Below, in pieces: positions 1 to 8,014 of a stretch of 28,162 bases of DNA. The stretch is from JAFIEN01 sp051859505 (GTDB lineage Bacteria > Pseudomonadota > Alphaproteobacteria > Rhodobacterales > Rhodobacteraceae). The translations under genes were made by a program, and so were the position numbers. The stretch covers positions 1-28,162 of the forward strand of contig JBHYFN010000048.1 in assembly GCA_051859505.1 (NCBI GenBank), in the 5' to 3' direction. Each line of letters starts with the position of its first letter. Position 1 is the stretch's first letter. The notes below the pieces were generated by a model. The model was not told where the DNA came from. It saw only the letters and a list, made by a program, of their open reading frames with translations, and made no database searches.

Positions 1-1
1 G

Positions 2-703
2 CTGATCGACGCCGACAACACCTCGCCCAAACACGCCGCCGCCATCTTTGACGAGATCGCGGGGCTGGGCGAGGCCTCGGTCCGGCGCTGCTATGGCGAC
101 TTCTCCAGCCAGCAGATGGCCGGCTGGAACCGGGTGCAGGCCGAACACGGGCTGGTGCCGCATCATTCGCCCGCCAATACGGTGGGCAAGAATTCCTCCG
201 ACATCAGCCTTGTGATCGACGCGATGGATATCCTGCACACCGGCCGGTTCGACGGCTTCGTGCTGGTCTCCTCCGACAGCGATTTCACCCGGTTGGCCAG
301 CCGGATCCGGGAACAGGGCCTCGATGTCTATGGGATCGGCCAGAAGAAGACGCCCGAGGCCTTTCGCAAGGCCTGCAAGCGGTTCATTTTCCTTGAAAAC
401 CTTGGCGGCGCCGCGGTCGAGCCCGCCAAACCCGCCAAGCCCGAGGACCGGCCCCAGCCCAAGCCCGCGACCGCCCCCCTGACCGAAGCGCGCGACCTGA
501 TCTATCGGGCCATGGACGCGATCGACCAGGAGGATGAATGGTTCGCCCTTGGCCCGCTGGGCCAATACCTGACCGCCGCCAATCCCGATTTCGACACCCG
601 CACCTATGGCCGCAAGAAGCTCAGCGACCTCGTGCAGGATCTCAAGGTGTTCGAGACGCGGCGGGGCGACGGCAACCAGCTTCTGGTGCGGCGGATCGAC
701 TGA
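2..703 (+). CDS. NYN-domain (LabA/DUF88-like) protein with C-terminal OST-HTH domain, 5' partial
   Basis: The reading frame is open from the window edge, so the true start lies upstream and only the 3' part (about 233 codons) is visible. The visible N-terminus LIDADNTS carries the first acidic residue of a NYN/PIN-like nuclease fold. The later segments SSDISLVIDAMDIL and LVSSDSDFTRLA carry the other conserved acidic residues, the second being the usual S-D-S-D-F motif. After a Pro/Lys/Ala linker, the last 70 or so residues (starting near TEARDLIYRAM and ending KVFETRRGDGNQLLVRRID) look like an OST-HTH/LOTUS winged helix, a domain linked to RNA binding. Families of this type are predicted metal-dependent RNases; the substrate is unknown. 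It converges on the amylosucrase gene with a 27-base gap. The domain call is confident; the biological role is not. Confidence 0.9.
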   Translation: MIDADNTSPKHAAAIFDEIAGLGEASVRRCYGDFSSQQMAGWNRVQAEHGLVPHHSPANTVGKNSSDISLVIDAMDILHTGRFDGFVLVSSDSDFTRLASRIREQGLDVYGIGQKKTPEAFRKACKRFIFLENLGGAAVEPAKPAKPEDRPQPKPATAPLTEARDLIYRAMDAIDQEDEWFALGPLGQYLTAANPDFDTRTYGRKKLSDLVQDLKVFETRRGDGNQLLVRRID

Positions 704-730
704 GGCGGGCCCTGGATTGAAGCGCCGCGC

Positions 731-2626
731 TCACTCGGGCCGCAGCCAGAGGCGGCCGTAGGGCGGCAGCCGGATCATCCCGTCTGTCAGCGCCAGCGAC
801 ATGCCCGTCAGCAGGTCGGCATAGGACCGGGACGGATCCAGCTTCAGGCCCCAAGGCGTGAGGCTCTGATCGGTTTCTGTAAAGTTGAATAGGCAGATTA
901 CCGGGCGATCCTCGGCCAAACGTTCGAAAATGAAAAGTCCGGGATGGCCGAACTCCAGCACCCGGGTCGGCACATGGCCCGCCAGCTGCGGCGTGGCGCG
1001 GCGCGTGGAAAGGATCGCGCGGGTGCCCTGCAGGATCCGCCCCGCCACCCCCTTGCCCTTTTCCGCCGCCCGCGCGGCCTTCCAGTCCATCCGGGGCCGG
1101 TGCATCCAGCGCCCGTCCTCGGCCAGATCGGCCTCCTTCAGGTAGGAGGCATCATTCGTCAGCCCGATCTCGTCGCCCATGTAGATCAGCGGCATCCCCC
1201 CGAAGGCGGCGATCAGCGCATGGCCCATCAGGATCCGCTCGACGGCAAGCTCGGTCTCTTGCGCCGTTGTCGCCGCCTCGAGCCCCGCGAGGCTTGCGAA
1301 ACTGCCGTTCGTCCGCCGGTCGCCGGTCTCGGGGTTCGACTGGAAATCCGCCCCCCGCGCGAAACTGCCCGGAAAGCTGCCGTTGTAGAAATCGGCCAGG
1401 AAAGTGCGGTGCCCCGCGCCGGTCATCGGCGGAAAGCGGGCGGCATCCTCGTCGGTGATGGCCCAGCCGATATCGTCATGGCAGCGGATATAGGTGGCGA
1501 AACTGGCGCGGCGGAAGCTCTCGGGGAAATGCGTGCCCAGAACATGCGTCATCAACCGCGTGTCGCGCGCGGCAAGCGCGGACCAGAACTGCACCATCAG
1601 GCTGTTGTGATAGGCCAGATGCGCGACCCGCCCCTCGTGCCGCCCGGTGCCCAGATAGGGCACAAGATCCTGCGGCCCGACGATCGCCTCGGCCTTGTGG
1701 ATCACGCCCGGGGCGGCCACGCGGGTAGCCTGGACCAGCGCCTGCAGGATGTCATGCACCTCGGGCAGGTTCTGGCAGGTGGTGCCCATCCGCTTCCACA
1801 TGAAGGCCACGGCATCCAGCCGGAACACCTCGACCCCCTTGTTGGCAAGGTGCAGGATCGTGTCGAGAATGGCGAGGAAGACCTCGGGGTTTTCCCAGTT
1901 CAGATCCCATTGGTATTCGTTGAACGTGGTCCAGACCCATTTGCCGATCTCGGGGTAATGGGTGAAGCTGCCGGGCGCCTGATCGGGAAAGACCTCGACC
2001 AGGGTCTTCTCAAAGGCGCGCGGCAGGCTGTCGTCGTCGAACATGCGGTAGAAGGCCTGAAAGGCCGGATCGCCCGCCCGCGCGCGCATCGCCCAGTCGT
2101 GCTCTTTCGCGGTGTGGTTCAGCACCATGTCGATACAGACCGAGATTCCGGCGGCGCGAAAGGCGCGGGCGGCCTCTTCGAAATCTTCCATCGTGCCAAG
2201 GCGGGGGTCGATGGCGCGGTAATCCATCACCGCATAGCCGCCGTCCGATTGGCCGGGGCGCGGTTTCAGGCAGGGCATGAGGTGGACATAGGTGACGCCA
2301 AGCGCCTTGAGCCAGTCGATATGGCGGGGCAGGTCGGCCATCCGCCCGGCGAAACGGTCGACATAGAAGACATAGCCCACCATCCGTTCCGACAGGAACC
2401 AGTCCGGGTCGATGTCGCGGGCCAGATCAAGGGCGCGCAGATCCCCGGGCCGGGCTGCGGCATGGGCGGACAGGAGGCTGCGCAGCCGGTCAAGCAGGGC
2501 GGGGCTGTCATGGCTGGCGCCGTAAAGCCGGGTCAGAGGCCCGATCAGATCGCGCAGGCCGCGCTGCCAGCGCAGGTCGAACATCTCTTCGGCGGCCCTT
2601 GCCGCCTTGGTCGTCTTGCGCGCCAC
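731..2626 (-). CDS. Amylosucrase (GH13 subfamily 4)
   Basis: 631 residues, close to the usual length for amylosucrase, which transfers glucose from sucrose to an alpha-1,4-glucan and releases fructose. The GH13 motifs are present: nucleophile D271 in FRLDAVAFMWK, acid/base E313 in IHKAEAIVGP, and H383-D384 in YIRCHDDIGW. The residues expected to form the sucrose-pocket salt bridge, D128 (SDGGYAV) and R438 (GDRRTNG), are also there. The order and spacing of motifs follow the Neisseria polysaccharea enzyme as I remember it. One difference is V210 in TLVEVFPD, where that enzyme has Arg226. The start is a GTG preceded by a strong GGGGAGGGG ribosome site, chosen because no closer start has one. 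It lies 57 bases downstream of lldD on the same strand, so co-transcription is possible. No signal peptide is seen, so a cytoplasmic role is inferred. A sucrose hydrolase of the same subfamily is the main alternative. Confidence 0.93.
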   Translation of the reverse strand: MARKTTKAARAAEEMFDLRWQRGLRDLIGPLTRLYGASHDSPALLDRLRSLLSAHAAARPGDLRALDLARDIDPDWFLSERMVGYVFYVDRFAGRMADLPRHIDWLKALGVTYVHLMPCLKPRPGQSDGGYAVMDYRAIDPRLGTMEDFEEAARAFRAAGISVCIDMVLNHTAKEHDWAMRARAGDPAFQAFYRMFDDDSLPRAFEKTLVEVFPDQAPGSFTHYPEIGKWVWTTFNEYQWDLNWENPEVFLAILDTILHLANKGVEVFRLDAVAFMWKRMGTTCQNLPEVHDILQALVQATRVAAPGVIHKAEAIVGPQDLVPYLGTGRHEGRVAHLAYHNSLMVQFWSALAARDTRLMTHVLGTHFPESFRRASFATYIRCHDDIGWAITDEDAARFPPMTGAGHRTFLADFYNGSFPGSFARGADFQSNPETGDRRTNGSFASLAGLEAATTAQETELAVERILMGHALIAAFGGMPLIYMGDEIGLTNDASYLKEADLAEDGRWMHRPRMDWKAARAAEKGKGVAGRILQGTRAILSTRRATPQLAGHVPTRVLEFGHPGLFIFERLAEDRPVICLFNFTETDQSLTPWGLKLDPSRSYADLLTGMSLALTDGMIRLPPYGRLWLRPE

Positions 2627-2683
2627 TGACCCCTCCCCAAGGTTTTGCCCGACTATGGCACGCGGTCGACCCAGCGCAACGGG

Positions 2684-3847
2684 CTAGACCCAGCGGCCCT
2701 CGAAATCCTCGGGCACCAGCAGGATATCGCGGTCGAGCGTGGTCACGTCGCGCCGCCCGCAGAGCGCCATGGTGAAATCCAGCTCCTTGTGGATCACCTC
2801 GAGCGCGCGGGTCACGCCGGCCTGTCCCATCGCGCCCAACCCGTGGATATAGGCCCGCCCGATCATCGTGCCCTTCGCCCCCAGCGCCAGCGCCTTGAGC
2901 ACGTCCTGGCCCGAGCGGATGCCACTGTCGAGCCAGACCTCGGTCCGGTCGCCCACGGCCGCCACGATCGATGGAAGAACCCGGATCGAGGACAAGGCCC
3001 CGTCCAGCTGCCGGCCGCCGTGGTTGCTCACGATGATCGCATCGGCGCCGATCTCGATTGCCTTTTTCGCATCCTCGGCATCAAGGATGCCCTTGAGAAT
3101 GAAGGTGCCGCCCCACTTTTCTTTCAGTTTTGCAACCTTGTCCCAATCAAGCCTTGGGTCGAACTGCTCATTCGTCCAGGACGAGAGCGAGCGGACATTG
3201 CCGACATTCTTCGCATGGCCCACGATGTTGCGGAAGGTGCGGCGGTGGGTGCCCAGCATCTCGAGCCCCCATTGCCACTTGGTCGACAGGTCAAGCATCG
3301 TCGCGGGCGTCATCTTCGGCGGGGCGGAAAGGCCGTTCTTGAGGTCCTTGTGCCGCTGCCCGAGGATCTGCAGGTCAAGCGTCAGGACCAGCGCCGAGAC
3401 GCCGGCATTCTTCGCGCGCTGGATGATGTTGTCGGTGAATTCCTCGTCCTGCATCACGTAAAGCTGGAACCAGAACGGGGCCTTGGTGGCCTGGGCCACA
3501 TCCTCGATCGAACAGATCGACATGGTCGAGAGCGTGAAGGGCACGCCGTATTTGAGCGCGGCGCGCGCGGCCTTGATCTCGCCATCGGCGCGCTGCATGC
3601 CGGTCAGCCCGACGGGGGCGAGGGCGACGGGCATCGCCACCTCCTGCCCGGCCATGGTGCTGCGCGTCGTGCGGCCCGACATGTCGACGGCGACCCGCTG
3701 GCGCAGGCGGATCTTCTCGAAATCCGAGGTGTTCTCGCGGAAGGTCTGCTCGGTCCAGCTTCCCGATTCGCAATAGTCGTAGAACATCTTCGGCGTGCGC
3801 CGCTTGTGCAGGCGTTTGAGGTCGTCGATGCAGGTGATGACGGGCAT
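2684..3847 (-). CDS. lldD: FMN-dependent L-lactate dehydrogenase
   Basis: 387 residues, the normal size for the LldD/glycolate oxidase/mandelate dehydrogenase family. These enzymes oxidise an L-2-hydroxy acid on FMN and pass electrons to the respiratory chain. The signature SNHGGRQLDG spans residues 274-283 with the catalytic base H276 and substrate-binding R279. WFQLYVMQD near residue 126, LTLDLQILGQRHKD near 155, ILKGI near 250 and DSGIRSGQDVLKALALGA near 307 are the other expected FMN-barrel segments. The N-terminus (CIDDLKRLHKRRTPKMFYDYCESGSWTEQT) is typical of the lactate branch. An AAGGAT ribosome site precedes the ATG. The gene sits between trpA (same strand, separated by a REP-like pair) and the amylosucrase. 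Mandelate or another 2-hydroxy acid as substrate cannot be excluded. Confidence 0.93.
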   Translation of the reverse strand: MPVITCIDDLKRLHKRRTPKMFYDYCESGSWTEQTFRENTSDFEKIRLRQRVAVDMSGRTTRSTMAGQEVAMPVALAPVGLTGMQRADGEIKAARAALKYGVPFTLSTMSICSIEDVAQATKAPFWFQLYVMQDEEFTDNIIQRAKNAGVSALVLTLDLQILGQRHKDLKNGLSAPPKMTPATMLDLSTKWQWGLEMLGTHRRTFRNIVGHAKNVGNVRSLSSWTNEQFDPRLDWDKVAKLKEKWGGTFILKGILDAEDAKKAIEIGADAIIVSNHGGRQLDGALSSIRVLPSIVAAVGDRTEVWLDSGIRSGQDVLKALALGAKGTMIGRAYIHGLGAMGQAGVTRALEVIHKELDFTMALCGRRDVTTLDRDILLVPEDFEGRWV

Positions 3848-3877
3848 AGGGGCTTGATCCTTCGCGGTAACGTCAAA

Positions 3878-3906
3878 GGTCTAGCAACCCGGGCGCGGCG
3901 CTGCAA
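3878..3906 (-). promoter_or_regulatory. Candidate sigma-70-type promoter of lldD
   Basis: Read on the minus strand, TTGCAG (3906-3901) is followed after exactly 17 bases by TAGACC (3883-3878). A start site near 3871 would give a leader of about 25 bases before the lldD ATG at 3847. Each hexamer matches only three consensus positions, so the call rests on spacing and location. Confidence 0.35.
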
Positions 3907-3914
3907 TCGAAGCT

Positions 3915-3980
3915 GTAGGGTGGGCGAAGCCCACGCGCCCCCGCATGGCCTTGCAGCAGCGTGGGCTTCGCCCACCCTAC
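3915..3980. repeat. REP/BIME-like inverted pair between trpA and lldD
   Basis: Two 22-base arms (3915-3936 and 3959-3980) are exact reverse complements. Each arm is itself a small hairpin, GTGGGC-GAA-GCCCAC and its complement, flanked outside by GTAGG. The arms are separated by a 22-base spacer. The structure can fold either as two small hairpins or one long stem. It lies 6 bases past the trpA stop on the trpA side, so it may stop transcription or stabilise the trpA transcript. This outward/inward pair is the layout of bacterial REP doublets; similar GGGTGGGC...GCCCACC elements are known to me as dispersed repeats in proteobacteria. Confidence 0.85.
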
Positions 3981-3986
3981 CGGATA

Positions 3987-4778
3987 TCAGGCCCGGTGGG
4001 CCCCTTCGGCCAGGCCCGCGACAAAGCCCAGCACCTCGTCGACCGGCTTGCCCGCGCCGATCTCGGCCACGATGGCCGACCCCACGACCGCCCCGTCCGC
4101 CACCCGCGCGATCGCCTCGGCCGTCTCGGGCGTGCGGATGCCGAAGCCCACGATGACCGGCAGATCGGTCGCGGCCTTGATCCGCGCCACCTCGGGGCCG
4201 ACATCCGCCGCCTCGGCCGCGGCGGCCCCCGTGATCCCGGTGATCGAGACGTAATAGACGAAACCCGAGGTGTTCTGCAGCACCTTGGGCAGGCGCGCGT
4301 CATCGGTTGTCGGCGTGGCCAGCCGGATGAAGTTCAGCCCGGCCTTCTGGGCGGGGATGCAAAGCTCGTCATCCTCTTCCGGGGGCAGGTCCACGATGAT
4401 CAGCCCGTCCACGCCCGCGGCCACGGCATCGCGCAGGAAGGCCTCGACCCCGCGCGAGAAGATCGGGTTGTAATAGCCCATCAGCACCACCGGCGTCGCC
4501 TGATCGGCCTTGCGCAGTTCGCGCACGATCTGCAGCGTCTTTTCCAGCGTCTGCCCGGCGGCCAGGGCGCGCTGCCCGGCCAGCTGGATCGTCGGGCCGT
4601 CGGCCATCGGATCGGTGAAGGGAATGCCCAGTTCGATCACATCCACCCCCGCCGCCGGCAGGCCAAGGACGATCTGCAAGGAGGTCTCGTAATCCGGATC
4701 GCCCGCCATGACATAGGCGACAAAGGCCTTCCGGCCCTTTTCCCGCAAAGCTGCAAAGGTCGCGTCGATCCGTGTCAT
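3987..4778 (-). CDS. trpA: Tryptophan synthase alpha chain
   Basis: 263 residues. It cleaves indole-3-glycerol phosphate to indole and glyceraldehyde-3-phosphate and works in a complex with TrpB, the last step of tryptophan synthesis. The catalytic acids are E49 (VIELGIPFTDP) and D60 (DPMADGP), exactly at the classic numbering. YYVSITGITGA and VIVGFGIRTPE are the phosphate-binding loops. A GAGGGGAA ribosome site precedes the ATG. No trpB or trpF is adjacent, so the trp genes are split in this genome at least at this point. It is divergent from ychF. Confidence 0.97.
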   Translation of the reverse strand: MTRIDATFAALREKGRKAFVAYVMAGDPDYETSLQIVLGLPAAGVDVIELGIPFTDPMADGPTIQLAGQRALAAGQTLEKTLQIVRELRKADQATPVVLMGYYNPIFSRGVEAFLRDAVAAGVDGLIIVDLPPEEDDELCIPAQKAGLNFIRLATPTTDDARLPKVLQNTSGFVYYVSITGITGAAAAEAADVGPEVARIKAATDLPVIVGFGIRTPETAEAIARVADGAVVGSAIVAEIGAGKPVDEVLGFVAGLAEGAHRA

Positions 4779-4857
4779 TGCCGTTCCCCTCTGGCGTCTG
4801 AGGGGGTGTGCGACATGGTGCGGGGAAAATCAATGGGGCCACATGCGGAAGCCCGCC

Positions 4858-4886
4858 TTGCGTGGCCCGGCCGCCCGGCCTAGAAG
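4858..4886 (+). promoter_or_regulatory. Candidate sigma-70-type promoter of ychF
   Basis: TTGCGT (4858-4863) and TAGAAG (4881-4886) are separated by exactly 17 bases, and the ychF ATG is 26 bases downstream of the -10. The same CTAGAAGCG -10 context recurs upstream of aroA (22467-22475), which supports the call. Not tested experimentally. Confidence 0.5.
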
Positions 4887-4912
4887 CGCGGCGTCAACCG
4901 AGGGGGTATGGG

Positions 4913-6010
4913 ATGGGCTTCAAGGTCGGGATCGTGGGTCTGCCGAATGTGGGCAAGTCGACCCTGTTCAACGCATTGACCCGCACGGCGGCGGCGCAGG
5001 CGGCGAATTTCCCCTTCTGCACGATCGAGCCCAATGTGGGCGATGTGGCCGTGCCCGATCCCCGGCTTGACCGGCTGGCCGAGATTGCGAAGTCGCGCCA
5101 GATCATCCCCACCCGGATGACCTTCGTCGATATCGCGGGCCTGGTGAAGGGCGCCAGCAAGGGCGAGGGGCTGGGCAACCAGTTCCTGGCCAATATCCGC
5201 GAATGCGACGCCATCGCCCATGTGCTGCGCTGTTTCGAGGATGGCGACATCACCCATGTCGAGGGCCGGGTCGATCCGGTGGCCGATGCCGCCACGATCG
5301 AGACCGAGCTGATGCTGGCCGATCTTGAATCGGTCGAGAAGCGGATCGCCGGCCTGCAGCGCAAGATCAAGGGCGGCGACAAGGAGGCGCTGGATCAGGA
5401 CCGGCTGCTGAAAGCCGCGCAGGCGGCCCTGGCCGAGGGCCGCCCGGCCCGCGTGGTCGAGGTCGCCGAGGAAGACCGCAAGCAGTGGAAGATGCTGCAG
5501 CTTCTGACCGCAAAGCCCGTGCTCTATGTCTGCAATGTCGAAGAGGGCTCGGCCGCCTCGGGCAATTCCCAATCGGCGCGGGTGGCCGAAATGGCTGCGG
5601 CCGAGGGCAATGCCCATGTGGTGATCTCGGCCCGGATCGAGGAAGAGATCAGCCAGCTCGACCCCGAGGAACAGGCGATGTTCCTTGAGGAAATGGGGCT
5701 GGAGGAGGCCGGGCTCGACCGTCTGATCCGGGCCGGCTACGCGCTGTTGCATCTGCAGACCTATTTCACCGTCGGCCCGAAGGAGGCGCGGGCCTGGACC
5801 ATCCCCGCAGGCACGCATGCCCCGCAGGCCGCCGGCGTGATCCACGGCGATTTCGAGCGCGGCTTCATCCGGGCCGAGACGGTGGCCTATGACGATTTCG
5901 TCTCGCTCGGGGGCGAGGCGGCGGCGCGCGAGGCGGGAAAGCTGCGGGCCGAGGGCAAGGGCTATGTCGTCAAGGATGGCGACGTGCTGCATTTCCTGTT
6001 CAATACCTGA
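4913..6010 (+). CDS. ychF: Redox-regulated ribosome-associated ATPase YchF (OLA1 family)
   Basis: 365 residues from the chosen start, matching the usual length of about 363. An upstream in-frame ATG at 4808 would add 35 unrelated residues. The ATG at 4913 has AGGGGG at 4901-4906 and begins with the family's usual MGFKVGIVGLPNVGKST. The P-loop is residues 9-17. Where true GTPases have NKxD, this protein has NVEE (208-211), the substitution that makes YchF prefer ATP. A coiled-coil insertion lies around residues 120-190 and a TGS domain at the C-terminus (about 282-365, YFTVGPKEARAWTIPAGTHAPQAAG and GYVVKDGDVLHFLFN). The family binds ribosomes and affects translation of leaderless or stress mRNAs. 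It stands alone here, with pth not adjacent. Confidence 0.97.
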   Translation: MGFKVGIVGLPNVGKSTLFNALTRTAAAQAANFPFCTIEPNVGDVAVPDPRLDRLAEIAKSRQIIPTRMTFVDIAGLVKGASKGEGLGNQFLANIRECDAIAHVLRCFEDGDITHVEGRVDPVADAATIETELMLADLESVEKRIAGLQRKIKGGDKEALDQDRLLKAAQAALAEGRPARVVEVAEEDRKQWKMLQLLTAKPVLYVCNVEEGSAASGNSQSARVAEMAAAEGNAHVVISARIEEEISQLDPEEQAMFLEEMGLEEAGLDRLIRAGYALLHLQTYFTVGPKEARAWTIPAGTHAPQAAGVIHGDFERGFIRAETVAYDDFVSLGGEAAAREAGKLRAEGKGYVVKDGDVLHFLFNT

Positions 6011-6080
6011 CGGCAACAGGCGACCACGAGCGGCCACGGGCGACCACGGGCGGCAACACGCGGCCACAGGCGGCCACAGG
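6011..6080. repeat. Seven tandem copies of a 10-base unit after ychF
   Basis: Beginning one base after the ychF stop, the unit CGGCCACRGG repeats seven times in register (6011, 6021, 6031 and so on to 6071) with one to three changes per copy. It fills nearly the whole gap to the convergent cobS stop. No clear terminator hairpin is seen. Confidence 0.9.
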
Positions 6081-6095
6081 CGGCCCGGCACAGCG

Positions 6096-6863
6096 TCAGA
6101 GAAGCGCCACCAGAACGCAGAGGCAGGCCAACTCGGCCAGCTGCTGCGCCGCGCCCAGAACATCGCCGGTCTGCCCGCCGATCCGCGCCCGCGCCAGCAG
6201 CCCCCAAAGCACCGTGACCCCCGCCACGGCCAGCGCCGCCGCAACCGCCACCCCGCCCGCCACGGCCAGCGCCAGCACGCCCGCCACGCCTGCGGCCAGC
6301 ACCAGCCTTTGCCCGTCGGCCCGCCCCACGCCGCGCGACAGCCCGTCGGCCCGCGCGGGCCGCAGCGCCCAGCTCAGCGCCACCATCGGCACCCGTGACA
6401 AAAGCCCCGTCAGCAGCAGCGCCGGCCAGAGCCAGCCCGCCGCGATCAGCACCGCCAGCGCCTGCCAGCGCAGGCCCAGCGACAGGACCAGCGCGATCAC
6501 GCCATAGGCGCCGATCCGGCTGTCCTTCATGATCTCGAGCCGGCGGACCCTCTCCCATCCGCCCCAGAACCCGTCGCAGCAATCGGCCAACCCGTCTTCG
6601 TGCATCGCGCCCGTCACCGCGACCTGCACCACAAGCACCAGCCCCGCCGCCAGCCCCGCAGGCAGCCCGACCCAAAGCGCCAGCGCCCCCGCCAGCCCCG
6701 CCAGCCCCGCAACCGCCAGCCCCGCCAGCGGCCAGGCCCAGGCGGCCCCCGCGCCGCGCGCCGTGGCGCGGGCCATGTCGACCCGGATCGGGAGCCGGGT
6801 CAGCAGCCCGAGGGCCGCGGCGATATCGCCCCCTGCGACAAGGTCGTCTTTTCTGCCCGACAC
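6096..6863 (-). CDS. cobS: Adenosylcobinamide-GDP ribazoletransferase (cobalamin synthase)
   Basis: 255 residues from the chosen GTG at 6863. This start gives VSGRKDDLVAGG and is preceded by GGAAGGGCGG; a longer frame reaches 6956 but would overlap the start of cobT. It joins adenosylcobinamide-GDP to alpha-ribazole (phosphate) at the inner membrane. HEDGLADCCDGFWGG (88-102) and DSRIGAYG (114-121) are the family's acidic metal/substrate motifs, followed by several hydrophobic helices rich in Ala, Leu, Val and Gly. It is divergent from cobT, which makes its substrate, with a 71-base shared upstream region. No cobalamin riboswitch is visible there. Confidence 0.95.
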   Translation of the reverse strand: MSGRKDDLVAGGDIAAALGLLTRLPIRVDMARATARGAGAAWAWPLAGLAVAGLAGLAGALALWVGLPAGLAAGLVLVVQVAVTGAMHEDGLADCCDGFWGGWERVRRLEIMKDSRIGAYGVIALVLSLGLRWQALAVLIAAGWLWPALLLTGLLSRVPMVALSWALRPARADGLSRGVGRADGQRLVLAAGVAGVLALAVAGGVAVAAALAVAGVTVLWGLLARARIGGQTGDVLGAAQQLAELACLCVLVALL

Positions 6864-6934
6864 GTCCGTTCCGCCCTTCCGTCCGGTTTCGCGATGGCTA
6901 AACAAGGGGCAAGGCCCCGGCAACAGGAAGTAGC

Positions 6935-7954
6935 ATGACCATTCCCTTTTCCACACTCGCCGAGTTTCAGACGCTGTTGCAAGCGGCCCCCGGCCCCGAT
7001 CCGGCCTCGGTCGCTGCGGCCCGGGCGCGGGACGCGGTTCTGACCAAGCCGCCCGGCGCGCTGGGCCGGCTCGAGGAACTGGCGATCTGGTATGCCGGCT
7101 GGCGCGGCACCGACCGGCCCGAACTGGCCCGGCCGCAGGTCATCGTCTTTGCCGCCAACCACGGGGTGACGGCGCAGGGCGTCTCGGCCTTTCCGGCCGA
7201 GGTGACGGCCCAGATGGTCCTGAATTTCGAGGCGGGCGGGGCGGCGATCAACCAGCTTTCCGGCGCTTTCGGGGCGCGGATGTCGGTCCATGCGCTGGAT
7301 CTTGACCGGCCGACGCAGGATTTCACGCAGGCGCCCGCGATGACCACAGAGGAGCTGACAACCGCCCTTGCGACCGGCTGGCAGGCGGTCGATCCGGCCT
7401 CGGACCTTCTGGTCACGGGCGAGATGGGGATCGGCAATACCACCAGTGCCGCGGCCCTTGCCGCCGCGCTGTTCGGCGGGCCGGCCGCCGACTGGACGGG
7501 ACGCGGCACCGGCGTCGATGATGCGGGGCTCGAGCGCAAGACCGCCGCCGTTGCCGCCGGGCTTGCGCGCCACGCGGCCGCCTCGGACCCGCTCGAGATC
7601 CTGCGCTGCCTTGGCGGGCGCGAGATCGCGGCCATGGCCGGCGCGATGGCCGCCGCGCGGGCGCATCGGATCCCGGTGATCCTTGACGGCTTCATCTGCT
7701 GCGCGGCCGCCGCGGTGTTGCATCGTCTGGATCCGGGCGCGCTCGATCACGCGGTGGCGGGGCATCAGAGCGCCGAGGGCGGCCACGCAAGGCTTCTCGC
7801 GGCGCTGGGCAAACGGCCGCTTCTGGATCTGGGGCTGCGGCTGGGCGAGGGGTCGGGGGCGGCGCTGGCCATCGGCGTGCTGAAGGGGGCGCTTGCCTGC
7901 CATTCGGGCATGGCGACCTTCGCCGAAGCGGGCGTCAGCGGGGCCGGGGAGTAG
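6935..7954 (+). CDS. cobT: Nicotinate-nucleotide--dimethylbenzimidazole phosphoribosyltransferase
   Basis: 339 residues. It makes alpha-ribazole-5'-phosphate from dimethylbenzimidazole and nicotinate mononucleotide, the activated lower ligand of cobalamin. KPPGALGRLEELA near residue 38, FAANHGVTAQGVSAFP near 71, GEMGIGNTTSAAA near 168 and the catalytic E305 in LRLGEGSGAALA are all as expected. A CAGGAAG ribosome site lies just before the ATG. It pairs with the divergent cobS. Because it converges on the 1345-residue gene with only 60 bases between, the two 3' ends lie close together. Confidence 0.97.
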   Translation: MTIPFSTLAEFQTLLQAAPGPDPASVAAARARDAVLTKPPGALGRLEELAIWYAGWRGTDRPELARPQVIVFAANHGVTAQGVSAFPAEVTAQMVLNFEAGGAAINQLSGAFGARMSVHALDLDRPTQDFTQAPAMTTEELTTALATGWQAVDPASDLLVTGEMGIGNTTSAAALAAALFGGPAADWTGRGTGVDDAGLERKTAAVAAGLARHAAASDPLEILRCLGGREIAAMAGAMAAARAHRIPVILDGFICCAAAAVLHRLDPGALDHAVAGHQSAEGGHARLLAALGKRPLLDLGLRLGEGSGAALAIGVLKGALACHSGMATFAEAGVSGAGE

Positions 7955-7993
7955 GCCCCGTCCCATAGGCCCCGCCCCAGAGGCCCCGCGCCG
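7952..7993. repeat. Three tandem copies of a 14-base unit starting at the cobT stop codon
   Basis: The unit TAGGCCCCGYCCCA occurs at 7952-7965 (its TAG is the cobT stop), 7966-7979 and, diverged, at 7980-7993. The second copy differs from the first at a single base. Confidence 0.85.
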
Positions 7994-8014
7994 GAGGACT
8001 AGACGGTCAGAGGC

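Noticed and set aside
944..2629. 561-residue plus-strand open frame opposite the amylosucrase
   Set aside because: It is a GC-driven antisense shadow with no family-like motifs, and the minus-strand amylosucrase is unmistakable.
3915..3980. Insertion-sequence inverted ends
   Set aside because: The arms enclose only 22 bases with no transposase or target duplication, so a REP-like doublet fits better.
4880..6244. 454-residue minus-strand frame opposite ychF
   Set aside because: Shadow of ychF, with Arg/Gly-rich composition and no motifs.
6864..6934. Cobalamin riboswitch between cobS and cobT
   Set aside because: The gap is only 71 bases, too short for the element, and no B12-box-like sequence is seen.
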